A stretch of 6,506 nucleotides of DNA, from positions 1-6,506 of the forward strand of contig CAMPBJ010000059.1 in the NCBI GenBank assembly GCA_946637575.1. The letters run 5' to 3'. The stretch comes from an uncultured Clostridia bacterium (GTDB lineage Bacteria; Bacillota; Clostridia; Christensenellales; Borkfalkiaceae). A program made the position numbers and the translations under genes. Numbering within the stretch: the first letter of the stretch is position 1; each line of letters starts with the position of its first letter. Shown one piece after another: positions 1 to 6,072 of this stretch. The notes beneath the pieces were generated by a model. That model was not told the origin of the DNA and made no database searches. It saw nothing but the letters and a program-made list of their open reading frames with translations.

Positions 1-2
1 TT

Positions 3-929
3 TTAGTAATTATTTACAATATTCTGTGCAATTTTCTGTATTTTATCTTTTAGATCTTCCGGTGCTAAGACCTTTACGTTGTCCGAAAAAGACATTATTT
101 TTGAAACAAGTCCGTTGTCGTAGGGAAGGGTTGCCGTGGCGATGAACTTTCCGTCTTTTTCCGTAACGTTCTCAACACCTATCCACTCTTCGACATCCGA
201 AAGGCATTTTTTATTTACTTCTAAAACGACCTGCTCCGCCTTTACTTCGTTGTGCCAGAAGTCAAAGTCCGGTAGTTTATCTTTCGGAAGATTTTCCCTT
301 ACAAAAGTTTCATCCAAAACGTGGGCAAGTTCGATTCTTCCGGTCTTAAACAGCCTGAACCTTTTTCGGAGTTCGCAGTATGCATAAACGTACCAGATGC
401 CTTGCTTAAACAGAATAAAGTAGGGGCAAATCGTTCTTTCGGTCCTTTCTCCGTTGCGGTCGTGATAGCGTATAAAAAGTTTGTGTTTTTCTTCAATACT
501 TCGACTTATGACCGCCATTTTGCTTTTATACCCCAAAGTGTCGCCCCAAGCGCCGCCGTCGATTATAAGATTCCCGCTCTTTAAGTCAAAACCGCCGTAT
601 TCGTTTTTTGTCGTCGCTTTTAGTTTATTTATCGCGCTGAGTAACGCTTTACTCGGTACGGAAGAATTTATCGCTGTAAGCGCGTTGATAGTTTGTTTGT
701 ACTCTTCGGCGGTAAGAAAAGTAGAAGAAAGTTTGTAGGTGTCTATAATCGAAAACCCGCCTTTACTTCCGCGTACGGTGTAAATGGGAACTCCTGTCAT
801 TTCGAGCGATTCTATGTACCGATATACGCTTCTTACAGTACACTCGTACTTTTCGGCAAGATAAGACGCTTTTACGCATCTTTTGGATAAGAGTTCGAAA
901 AGTATAGAAAGCATTATTTCGTATTTCAT
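3..929 (-). CDS. HTH-WYL (YafY-type) transcriptional regulator
   Basis: A 308-residue cytoplasmic DNA-binding regulator, probably a repressor responding to an unknown ligand. Residues 5-60 form an HTH_11-type winged helix, with recognition-helix sequence TVRSVYRYIESL and wing sequence VRGSKGGFSI. Residues 137-212 form a WYL domain whose signature reads WYVYAYCELR followed by FRLFKTGRI. Residues 230-305 match the C-terminal WCX extension, ending in the typical VLAPEDLKDKI. Length and domain order are normal for the family, so the gene is complete, its stop codon being only two bases from the window edge. I chose the ATG at 927-929 because GAGAGGA lies seven bases upstream and the protein then starts directly at the HTH. 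The longer frame up to 1004 would run through the promoter. It is transcribed divergently from the small gene at 1030. WYL regulators often control a divergent neighbour and themselves, and the inverted repeats in the shared promoter fit that. The ligand cannot be told from sequence. Confidence 0.93.
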   Translation of the reverse strand: MKYEIMLSILFELLSKRCVKASYLAEKYECTVRSVYRYIESLEMTGVPIYTVRGSKGGFSIIDTYKLSSTFLTAEEYKQTINALTAINSSVPSKALLSAINKLKATTKNEYGGFDLKSGNLIIDGGAWGDTLGYKSKMAVISRSIEEKHKLFIRYHDRNGERTERTICPYFILFKQGIWYVYAYCELRKRFRLFKTGRIELAHVLDETFVRENLPKDKLPDFDFWHNEVKAEQVVLEVNKKCLSDVEEWIGVENVTEKDGKFIATATLPYDNGLVSKIMSFSDNVKVLAPEDLKDKIQKIAQNIVNNY

Positions 930-956
930 ATTATATCCTCTCGATTTTCTAAAAAT

Positions 957-985
957 ATTATAACAAATATGACAGATATTGTCAA
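957..985 (-). promoter_or_regulatory. Near-consensus sigma-A promoter of the WYL regulator
   Basis: Read on the minus strand, a perfect TTGACA (980-985) is followed by exactly 17 bases and a perfect TATAAT (957-962). A TGT precedes the -10 box, giving an extended -10 as well. Predicted transcription start is near 950, leaving a leader of about 20 bases that holds the GAGAGGA ribosome binding site. A promoter this close to consensus is unusual for a regulator gene and suggests it is normally held down, probably by its own product at the overlapping inverted repeat. Confidence 0.85.
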
Positions 986-996
986 TATCATATTGT
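969..996 (+). promoter_or_regulatory. Possible rightward promoter of the small gene
   Basis: ATGACA (969-974) resembles a -35 box at five of six positions and is followed after 16 bases by TATTGT (991-996), a four-of-six -10 box. A TAAAAT at 996-1001 is an alternative -10 but has no -35 at a usual distance. It is much weaker than the divergent leftward promoter and may need help or derepression. It is placed mainly because the downstream gene has a strong ribosome binding site and this is the only intergenic space in front of it. Confidence 0.35.
970..995. promoter_or_regulatory. Double inverted repeat, likely operator of the WYL regulator
   Basis: Two inverted repeats touch each other. The first is TGACA-GATAT-TGTCA at 970-984 (5-base arms, 5-base centre). 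The second is CAATAT-C-ATATTG at 983-995 (6-base arms around one base). There is also a direct repeat ATATTGT at 976-982 and 990-996. The right arm of the first repeat is part of the regulator's -35 box, and the left arm can serve as a rightward -35. A protein bound here would therefore block both promoters. The repeats are seen directly; that the WYL regulator binds them is inference from position. Confidence 0.6.
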
Positions 997-1015
997 AAAA
1001 TCAAGGCGTAAACAA

Positions 1016-1022
1016 GGGGAGG
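1016..1022 (+). promoter_or_regulatory. Strong ribosome binding site of the small gene
   Basis: GGGGAGG lies seven bases before the ATG at 1030, an ideal Shine-Dalgarno distance in a Gram-positive organism. It is the main reason for treating the 59-codon frame behind it as a translated gene. It lies outside the coding sequence of every other gene, so it is not a by-product of another protein's codons. Confidence 0.75.
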
Positions 1023-1029
1023 ATAAAAT

Positions 1030-1209
1030 ATGAAAATATTACTTAACTTATTTAAGAAAAAAGAAAACGGCGGATCTCTTACTTACATAAGAAACGGAAG
1101 AAGTTTTTATGCAGAAGACGCCGTTATGCCGGATCATACGGGATTTAAGGATCAAAAGGAGATGGATGACTTTTTTAAGGCAGTCTGTTATTCGCGCACT
1201 CATATATAA
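1030..1209 (+). CDS. Small protein of unknown function, divergent from the WYL regulator
   Basis: A 59-residue frame beginning MKILLNLFKKKENGG and ending in YSRTHI, stop codon TAA at 1207-1209. I do not recognise the family. The first eight residues are hydrophobic but too few for a membrane helix, and lysines follow at once. The rest is polar with a mixed charge pattern, including GRSFYAEDAV and KEMDDFFKAV, so a small soluble protein is likely. Support for a real gene is the GGGGAGG ribosome binding site, the divergent layout with a shared operator-like region, and the fact that 930-1174 is otherwise empty. Its last 35 bases overlap the end of murG on the opposite strand, so the final ten or so residues are read from the complement of murG's last codons. 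This could mean a 3'-truncated gene whose original end was replaced by murG, or simply tight packing. It is the most likely target of the regulator. Confidence 0.6.
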   Translation: MKILLNLFKKKENGGSLTYIRNGRSFYAEDAVMPDHTGFKDQKEMDDFFKAVCYSRTHI

Positions 1210-2236
1210 GGCGCGATATATCGCGTGAAGCGTCGCGGAAAGATAGTTTTTTTATTTTTTCTTTGTAAGCCGATCTGTTAAGATATAGTTTGTTTATTCT
1301 GTCCGAGAGTTTATTCGTAGAGAGTTGCTCCTGATAGAGCACGTCGAAAGCGCCTTTTTTCTTAAAATATTCCGCGTTAAGGATCTGATCCCCGCGGGAC
1401 GCGGTCTTTGGTAACGGTATCAAAAGAGAAGGAATTTCCAGAGATAAAAGTTCGAAGACCGTGTTTGAACCCGCTCTCGACACGCAAACGTCCGCCGCGG
1501 CGTATGCGTATTTCATATCGGCAAATTCCGTTTGAACGTAACCGTCTTTTTTAATCGAGCCGTTTACGTTTCCTTTACCGCATATATGCAGAACGTCAAA
1601 TTTTTTTAAGAGTTCGTCTAACGCGGATCTGACCGCACCGTTTATCGCTTTTGCGCCTAAACTTCCGCCGGTTATTAAAAGGATCGGTTTTGCTCCTGAA
1701 AAACCGAATTTTTTTAACGCCGTATTTTTATCGACGGAAAACAGTTCGTGGCGGATAGGTGTGCCGACGAACAGCCCGTTTTTGATTTTCTCCGCCGTTT
1801 CGGGAAAGGACGTTAAAACGCTTTTAGAATATCTTGCAGAGATTTTGTTCGCAAGTCCTACGGAAAAGTCGCTCTCGTGACTTATCACGGGGATTTTTTT
1901 ATTTTTTGCAGACATTACTACTGGGAGCGCAACGTAACCGCCTTTGCTGAAAATTACGTCCGGTTTTATTTTTTCGATTATTTTTTTACTTTCTCTTATT
2001 CCTTTAAGAAGTTTAAAAGGTATCGTAAGGTTTTTTAAAGTAAAAGAGCGGATCAGTTTTACCGTTTCTATTTCGTAATAGGGGATATTCTGATCTTTAA
2101 CAAGTTTCTTTTCTATTCCGTTTTTACTTCCGATATATACGATACTGTCGAAGTTCTTTTTTAAGTAGGGGATAAGCGCAATATTCGGTACGCAATGTCC
2201 GGCTGTTCCGCCTCCCGTTAAAATAACCGTTGCCAT
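1175..2236 (-). CDS. murG: MurG, UDP-GlcNAc:lipid I N-acetylglucosaminyltransferase
   Basis: This peripheral membrane enzyme transfers GlcNAc from UDP-GlcNAc to lipid I on the inner face of the membrane, making lipid II for peptidoglycan. At 353 residues it has the family's usual length and both Rossmann-like (GT-B fold) halves. Visible motifs are the N-terminal glycine loop GGGTAGHCVPN (8-18), SKGGYVALPV (97-106), HESD (120-123), the second-domain loop TGGSLGAKAING (189-200), SRAGSNTVFELL (253-264), whose glutamate matches the UDP-GlcNAc-binding acidic residue, and RGDQILNA (281-288). The GTAGH form of the first loop, instead of GTGGH, is one I recall from a Clostridia-type branch. The start ATG fits the family, yet no Shine-Dalgarno sequence precedes it: the minus-strand upstream bases read TGCATAAAATAAACGT. 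It lies 84 bases after the preceding gene, with a terminator between them, and away from other division and cell-wall genes. I see no clear terminator after its stop before the regulator's promoter. Confidence 0.95.
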   Translation of the reverse strand: MATVILTGGGTAGHCVPNIALIPYLKKNFDSIVYIGSKNGIEKKLVKDQNIPYYEIETVKLIRSFTLKNLTIPFKLLKGIRESKKIIEKIKPDVIFSKGGYVALPVVMSAKNKKIPVISHESDFSVGLANKISARYSKSVLTSFPETAEKIKNGLFVGTPIRHELFSVDKNTALKKFGFSGAKPILLITGGSLGAKAINGAVRSALDELLKKFDVLHICGKGNVNGSIKKDGYVQTEFADMKYAYAAADVCVSRAGSNTVFELLSLEIPSLLIPLPKTASRGDQILNAEYFKKKGAFDVLYQEQLSTNKLSDRINKLYLNRSAYKEKIKKLSFRDASRDISRLIYECANNRLP

Positions 2237-2272
2237 ACGTTTATTTTATGCAAAAAGAAAGGTCAATATACT

Positions 2273-2307
2273 AAAAAACTCCCGAACGGTTTGTTCGGGA
2301 GTTTTTT
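2273..2307 (-). terminator. Intrinsic terminator after the large surface-protein gene
   Basis: A perfect inverted repeat: AAAAAACTCCCGAAC (2273-2287), a five-base loop, then GTTCGGGAGTTTTTT (2293-2307). On the minus strand the GC-rich core ends in six T, starting 14 bases past the stop codon at 2321. It is symmetric, so it would work in both directions. It separates the large gene from murG, which must then have its own promoter or live on read-through. Confidence 0.93.
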
Positions 2308-2320
2308 GGTTTTATTTTAT

Positions 2321-5300
2321 TTATTCGTCTTTCTTGTCAGTCTCGTCGGATTCGGTGTTTTCGGAAACTTCTTCGGGTTTTTCTTCGTTCGTTTCGGTTT
2401 CGCCGAAGTCGGTTACTTCTCCGTAAACGTAATCGTCCAAGGTCGTTTCCTCGACGTTTTCACCATTGTTTTCTTCGGAAGTTTCCTCTAAAACTTCTTC
2501 GGTCGCCTCTTCGGTTTCCGCGTTCTCGTCAGCCGTTTCTTCGGTTTCGGTTACCTTTTCCGTTTCGGCGGCTTTCGCGTTCTTTTCTCTTGCCTGTTTA
2601 AGCATATTGTTTCTGCTTTCGACTTTGTAGTGAGACTGAACTTTTTCTTTCTTGCCTCTTCTACGTCTTACGTTCTTTATAAAGAGCGCGATTATCGCTA
2701 CGATAAGAACAACGGCAAGAAGGATAGAGGAGAAGGAGAGCCAGAAGGTGGACGCGTCGGTCTGTGCCGCGCAACCGGTTTTAGCGGTGTCTTCTTCCGA
2801 TTCCTCTTCTTCAGTCTCTTCAACGGGTTCTATCGTATTCAATACCGAGTAGATCGTAGAATCGTTTTTAGCCCAAACGTAACTTACTTCGCCCGCGTCT
2901 TCACCGTAAGCATAGGAGATAAGTTGCGCGTTATCGCTTATGAAAGCATTTTTGGTAAGTGCGCCGAGCGGGGTAGTGGCGTCGGTAAACGTGTCTGCAA
3001 ATCTCTTGGGCTCGGTGAACGCGCCGGAGGTGGTTACCTTAACGTTGTTAAAGAACACGTAACCTTGCGACGCGGTAGCGTCCTCGCCGTCTCTTCCTCC
3101 GTTCCAGATTTCAAGACGAACGTTCTTTTCGTTCTTTCCGTTTGCGATATAGAAGTTGACGGTTACCCAGCCGCTATCGTCCATCATGGTGCTGTCAATA
3201 GCTATCGCATACTTTAAGTCGGCAGCCCTGTAAGTCTTACCGTTGCTCGTAAAGGTGGCAAAACTTAAAACGTCTTTACCTTCGTTTGCGGTGTTTATGA
3301 GATAGATATACGCTTTAGCGTCGCCGATAACTCTGACTTTAACGCTGAATTGTGCGTTTGCAGACGCGGAAATAGTCGAGTTTTCGCCGATAAATCCGTA
3401 ATGATCGAGTTCCTTATTGTAGATCATAAGGGGTTGAATATCGTTCGTATAAGCGTCGCTTAATGCGCCTTCGATATCGAGTCCGGTGTTGTCGCTGTAA
3501 TCCGCAAGGTACTTGGTATTGATAAGTCCCGCGAAACTTCCGTTTTCGCCCGCACCGCTTCTGGTGTTTATCGTTCTCGTTGCGTCAGCGCTTTCGGAAA
3601 CGTAAATGTGGTTTGAGACAATGCCTTTATAGTTTTGCAAGTTGGTGGGGTAGGCGGTTATTTCGCCGAGGTTACCTGAGGACGGAGTAAAGGCGCAACT
3701 TGCTTCGCTTTCACTTTCTTCCGTGTAATCCGCAGTGTATCCTGCATACAAAGCCTGTTCTTTATCCGCAACGGAAACGAGGAAAGAATAAAGATCCGCG
3801 GTTTCCGCCTCTTCGTCTCTGAAGTTGCCCTTTGCGATCGTGGGGGAAGTAAAGTAAACTTCTCCGCAAGCGAACTTCGTTCTGTTGGCTAACGTGGTGA
3901 ACGCGACGCTACTTGCAGGACCTATTTCAAGTAAAACGTAGAACTCTCTGCCGTCGTTCTCCGCGTTTGCAAAGTTATTCTTTATAACTAACGTAACGGT
4001 CTTATATTCGTCGCTTACGTCGCTGATGCTAACTAAATCTGCACGTTTTTGAGAGGTTTCGCCGAACACGTCGTATACGCTCAGCTTAACGTCGGTCGAA
4101 CCTAAAAGCTTGCTTAACCGGTTTTTGATTTTCATAGAAACGACTGCGTATTCGCCGTTATTCAAGACGAATTTGTCGCTTTCGATCTTTACGCTGTAAG
4201 CGGAATAGTTAAGTCCGCTGACCTTATACCCGTCTTCGTTTTCGGCAACGCAGGTGGCGGTGTCTTCCGCGTATCCTATGGAAACAGCGGTTTTACCGGT
4301 AGAGTCGGTAGTGTTAAAACCGTTAACGATCGCGTCGCTCTTAACGACGTAGTCGGGGAACTGCGCGAACGCCGCGTCCATACTTAAATCGTAATAGAAA
4401 TAGTTCGCGGTTTCGTTGAATTCTCTTGCGTCGTGCGAAAGGGGAGTTCTCGAATTGAAATCTAAAGCGGAGTCGCCGAAAACGGTCTTTCCGTCAAGAG
4501 CCGTCAAGTCGTCTAATACTTCGTAAGTTACGCTGTCAAAGTAAGCCGTACCTTCGGTGTAGTATAAGCCGTCGCTCGAAGTACCGTTGCCGTAACCTAA
4601 GCCGAACACTAAGTTAAAGGTCGTATCGTACTGCTCGTCCGCATGGATATAAACTGTGTAGTCTTTCCACTCGCCGTCGGTTACGATATTGCTGATCCTG
4701 TACTGTGCCTGTGAATTGCCCTTAATGGAGTTGGCGATACGGATATTCGCACCGTACTCGCCGTCGGCATTTTTGCCGGAAACCGCTTGCGTCATTACGT
4801 ATACGCTGACTTTGGCGTACTTGCCTTTTTCAAGGGTAACGGTAGAAGCGGACGTGATAATCTGCGCCGTGCCGAACCCGAACTCGTTACTCGAATTCGA
4901 CATATAGTTGTTGAGCATATAAACTTTGGAGTCGGTCATACCGTCGCGAACGGGACGGGAGATACCGACGGAAGTTTCAAAGGTTGAGATGACGAACTCT
5001 TTAAATAATTCGTCCATATTGTCGTCGGTTATAGAAAGCGCGTCCGCAGCCTCCTGACCGTACTTTTGAACGTAATACGATCTGATCGCGGCGGATTTTG
5101 CATCTTTACTTGTGGGATAACCGCTCGTGCTGTACTTGTTTCCGGCAAATCCGCGGAAGTCAGCGTCGTTATAAAGCGTTTCTGTAAGAACTTTCCAGCC
5201 TGCCTCTGACACGTCGATAACGCCCGAACTAACTTGGGACGTTTTCGCGCCGTTGTCGAGCGATCTGTTCCATGTGGAAGTCGAATACGGGAAACTTGTG

Positions 5301-5521
5301 TATGCAAGCTCGTCGGTCGCGTAGTCAAAGTTCATGTTTGAAATAGGAGTAGTGTCTTCGCTCGTATAAGTGTAAGTCTTATCGCTGCTACTGCTATCGT
5401 TCGACGAAGAATTTTTGCTGCAAGCGATAAACGTAAACGCCGAGAAAGCGACGATCGCTACAAGCGAAAAAATCAGTGCAAGTTTGCCGGTAAGTTTTTT
5501 CATAAAGCCTTTTTTCGTCAT
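2321..5521 (-). CDS. Large lipoprotein-like surface protein with three beta modules and acidic C-terminal tail
   Basis: A 1066-residue exported protein of unknown function. Residues 1-33 are a signal peptide with KK near the start and a hydrophobic core, ending FIAC; Cys34 fits a lipobox, although phenylalanine at -3 is uncommon. A Ser/Asn/Asp-rich linker follows to about 48. The ectodomain holds three similar beta-rich modules at about 228-336, 452-562 and 719-831. Each has a GxYAxVSV-like strand, a W/Y-led strand such as WKDYTVYI or WVTVNFYI, a strand such as VRLEIWNGG, and a closing strand such as AYFDSVTYEV or YVFFNNVKV. This pattern suggests jelly-roll, carbohydrate-binding-like folds. 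No catalytic motif is evident. An acidic linker (897-912) and KTGC precede a membrane helix (about 926-948), then the stop-transfer VRRRRGKK and a Glu/Thr-rich tail of about 100 residues predicted to be cytoplasmic. The first ATG is preferred because AAGGTG sits four bases upstream; Met7 is an alternative. It has its own promoter and terminator. Confidence 0.9.
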   Translation of the reverse strand: MTKKGFMKKLTGKLALIFSLVAIVAFSAFTFIACSKNSSSNDSSSSDKTYTYTSEDTTPISNMNFDYATDELAYTSFPYSTSTWNRSLDNGAKTSQVSSGVIDVSEAGWKVLTETLYNDADFRGFAGNKYSTSGYPTSKDAKSAAIRSYYVQKYGQEAADALSITDDNMDELFKEFVISTFETSVGISRPVRDGMTDSKVYMLNNYMSNSSNEFGFGTAQIITSASTVTLEKGKYAKVSVYVMTQAVSGKNADGEYGANIRIANSIKGNSQAQYRISNIVTDGEWKDYTVYIHADEQYDTTFNLVFGLGYGNGTSSDGLYYTEGTAYFDSVTYEVLDDLTALDGKTVFGDSALDFNSRTPLSHDAREFNETANYFYYDLSMDAAFAQFPDYVVKSDAIVNGFNTTDSTGKTAVSIGYAEDTATCVAENEDGYKVSGLNYSAYSVKIESDKFVLNNGEYAVVSMKIKNRLSKLLGSTDVKLSVYDVFGETSQKRADLVSISDVSDEYKTVTLVIKNNFANAENDGREFYVLLEIGPASSVAFTTLANRTKFACGEVYFTSPTIAKGNFRDEEAETADLYSFLVSVADKEQALYAGYTADYTEESESEASCAFTPSSGNLGEITAYPTNLQNYKGIVSNHIYVSESADATRTINTRSGAGENGSFAGLINTKYLADYSDNTGLDIEGALSDAYTNDIQPLMIYNKELDHYGFIGENSTISASANAQFSVKVRVIGDAKAYIYLINTANEGKDVLSFATFTSNGKTYRAADLKYAIAIDSTMMDDSGWVTVNFYIANGKNEKNVRLEIWNGGRDGEDATASQGYVFFNNVKVTTSGAFTEPKRFADTFTDATTPLGALTKNAFISDNAQLISYAYGEDAGEVSYVWAKNDSTIYSVLNTIEPVEETEEEESEEDTAKTGCAAQTDASTFWLSFSSILLAVVLIVAIIALFIKNVRRRRGKKEKVQSHYKVESRNNMLKQAREKNAKAAETEKVTETEETADENAETEEATEEVLEETSEENNGENVEETTLDDYVYGEVTDFGETETNEEKPEEVSENTESDETDKKDE

Positions 5522-5582
5522 AATTCACCTTTTTTAATATAAGTCTCGAATAAAAAACGAACACACGTCCGCATTTAGAAAC

Positions 5583-5611
5583 ATTATATAATATAATTTG
5601 CAAAAAATCAA
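5583..5611 (-). promoter_or_regulatory. Promoter of the large surface-protein gene
   Basis: On the minus strand TTGATT (5606-5611) is followed by 17 bases and a perfect TATAAT (5583-5588), in very A/T-rich surroundings. The start of transcription would be near 5576, giving a leader of about 55 bases before the ATG at 5521. That leader contains a small 5-bp hairpin (5558-5571) followed by six T on the minus strand, too weak to call a terminator. Confidence 0.75.
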
Positions 5612-5685
5612 CCTAAAGATTAAAGAAAATCATATATTTTTGAAATAAAACGCAATAAAAAATCCGATTTGCTTAAAATGTTTGT

Positions 5686-5691
5686 AAGGAG
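5686..5691 (+). promoter_or_regulatory. Ribosome binding site deciding the start of the first TSUP half
   Basis: AAGGAG ends eight bases before the ATG at 5700. The in-frame GTG at 5691 overlaps this site by its first base and has no Shine-Dalgarno of its own, so it cannot be the start. I see no convincing -35/-10 pair for this rightward unit. A TAAAAT at 5674-5679 is the best -10 candidate and lacks a good -35. Confidence 0.8.
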
Positions 5692-5699
5692 TGGGGAAA

Positions 5700-6071
5700 A
5701 TGGCGAGAAAAAAAGGCGCAAAGAAAAATATTTTATCCGTCGTATTCGGCTCGCTTACCGGACTTCTTAACGGGCTGTTCGGCGGAGGCGGAGGAATGAT
5801 CGTCGTTCCGACGCTTACGGGAATTTTGAAAAAGGATCAGAAAACCGCACAGGCAACCGCAATTTTTATTATACTTCCGGTGTCTTTTTTGAGTGCGGTG
5901 ATCTACTCTTCGTTCGGTAATTTGGAATATTCCGTTTTGACGCCGACGGCGATCGGTGTTATCCTCGGTGGAACGATCGGGGCTAAAATCTTAAAAGTTG
6001 CGAAAAACGGTACTCTTTTTAAGATTTTTTACGCCTCGATGCTTTTTGCGGGGCTTAAAATGATTTTTTAG
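5700..6071 (+). CDS. TSUP (TauE/SafE) family half-transporter, N-terminal half
   Basis: A 123-residue membrane protein matching the first half of a TauE/SafE-type permease, a family that moves sulfur compounds or other small organic anions. After a lysine-rich N-terminus come about four membrane segments (roughly 10-38, 52-72, 80-98 and 106-121). The family's glycine-rich loop NGLFGGGGGMIVVP is at 24-37, and QATAIFIILPVS at 51-62 also fits the family. A full TSUP protein has about 250 residues, so this is half a transporter. The next gene, one base away, supplies the other half, and the two almost certainly work as a pair. The start is the ATG after AAGGAG. Its stop TAG follows a run of six T, and a one-base shift there would join both halves into a 247-residue protein. 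From memory, adjacent half-size TSUP genes recur in Clostridia, so a true split is the simpler reading. The substrate cannot be told. Confidence 0.88.
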   Translation: MARKKGAKKNILSVVFGSLTGLLNGLFGGGGGMIVVPTLTGILKKDQKTAQATAIFIILPVSFLSAVIYSSFGNLEYSVLTPTAIGVILGGTIGAKILKVAKNGTLFKIFYASMLFAGLKMIF

Positions 6072-6072
6072 T

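Noticed and set aside
136..890. Four plus-strand open frames of 65-87 codons
   Set aside because: All are antisense to the well-supported WYL regulator and show no recognisable features.
930..1004. A 25-codon longer start for the WYL regulator, from 1004
   Set aside because: It would place coding sequence over the near-perfect promoter and operator repeats, and has no ribosome binding site; the ATG at 929 has GAGAGGA at the right distance.
1212..1225. Perfect palindrome CGCGATATATCGCG as a terminator for the small gene
   Set aside because: The T run is more than 20 bases away and the palindrome is within murG codons for RDISRLI; it does not have terminator geometry. It may still be a protein-binding or restriction-type palindrome, but nothing supports that.
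2291..2491. 66-codon hydrophobic plus-strand frame rich in Phe, Val and Gly
   Set aside because: It is the complement of the acidic Glu/Thr-rich tail of the surface protein (GAA/GAG codons read as TTC/CTC) and starts inside the terminator; composition explains its membrane-like look.
2630..3217. 195-codon open frame on the plus strand
   Set aside because: It lies wholly within the large surface-protein gene on the other strand, gives an Arg/Gly/Val-rich, atypical protein and lacks a ribosome binding site; a shadow frame.
5029..5328. 99-codon open frame on the minus strand
   Set aside because: A different frame of the same stretch of the surface-protein gene; its Thr/Arg-rich composition is that of a shifted reading of the real protein.
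5691..5699. GTG start three codons upstream for the first TSUP half
   Set aside because: The GTG overlaps the AAGGAG ribosome binding site that serves the ATG at 5700.
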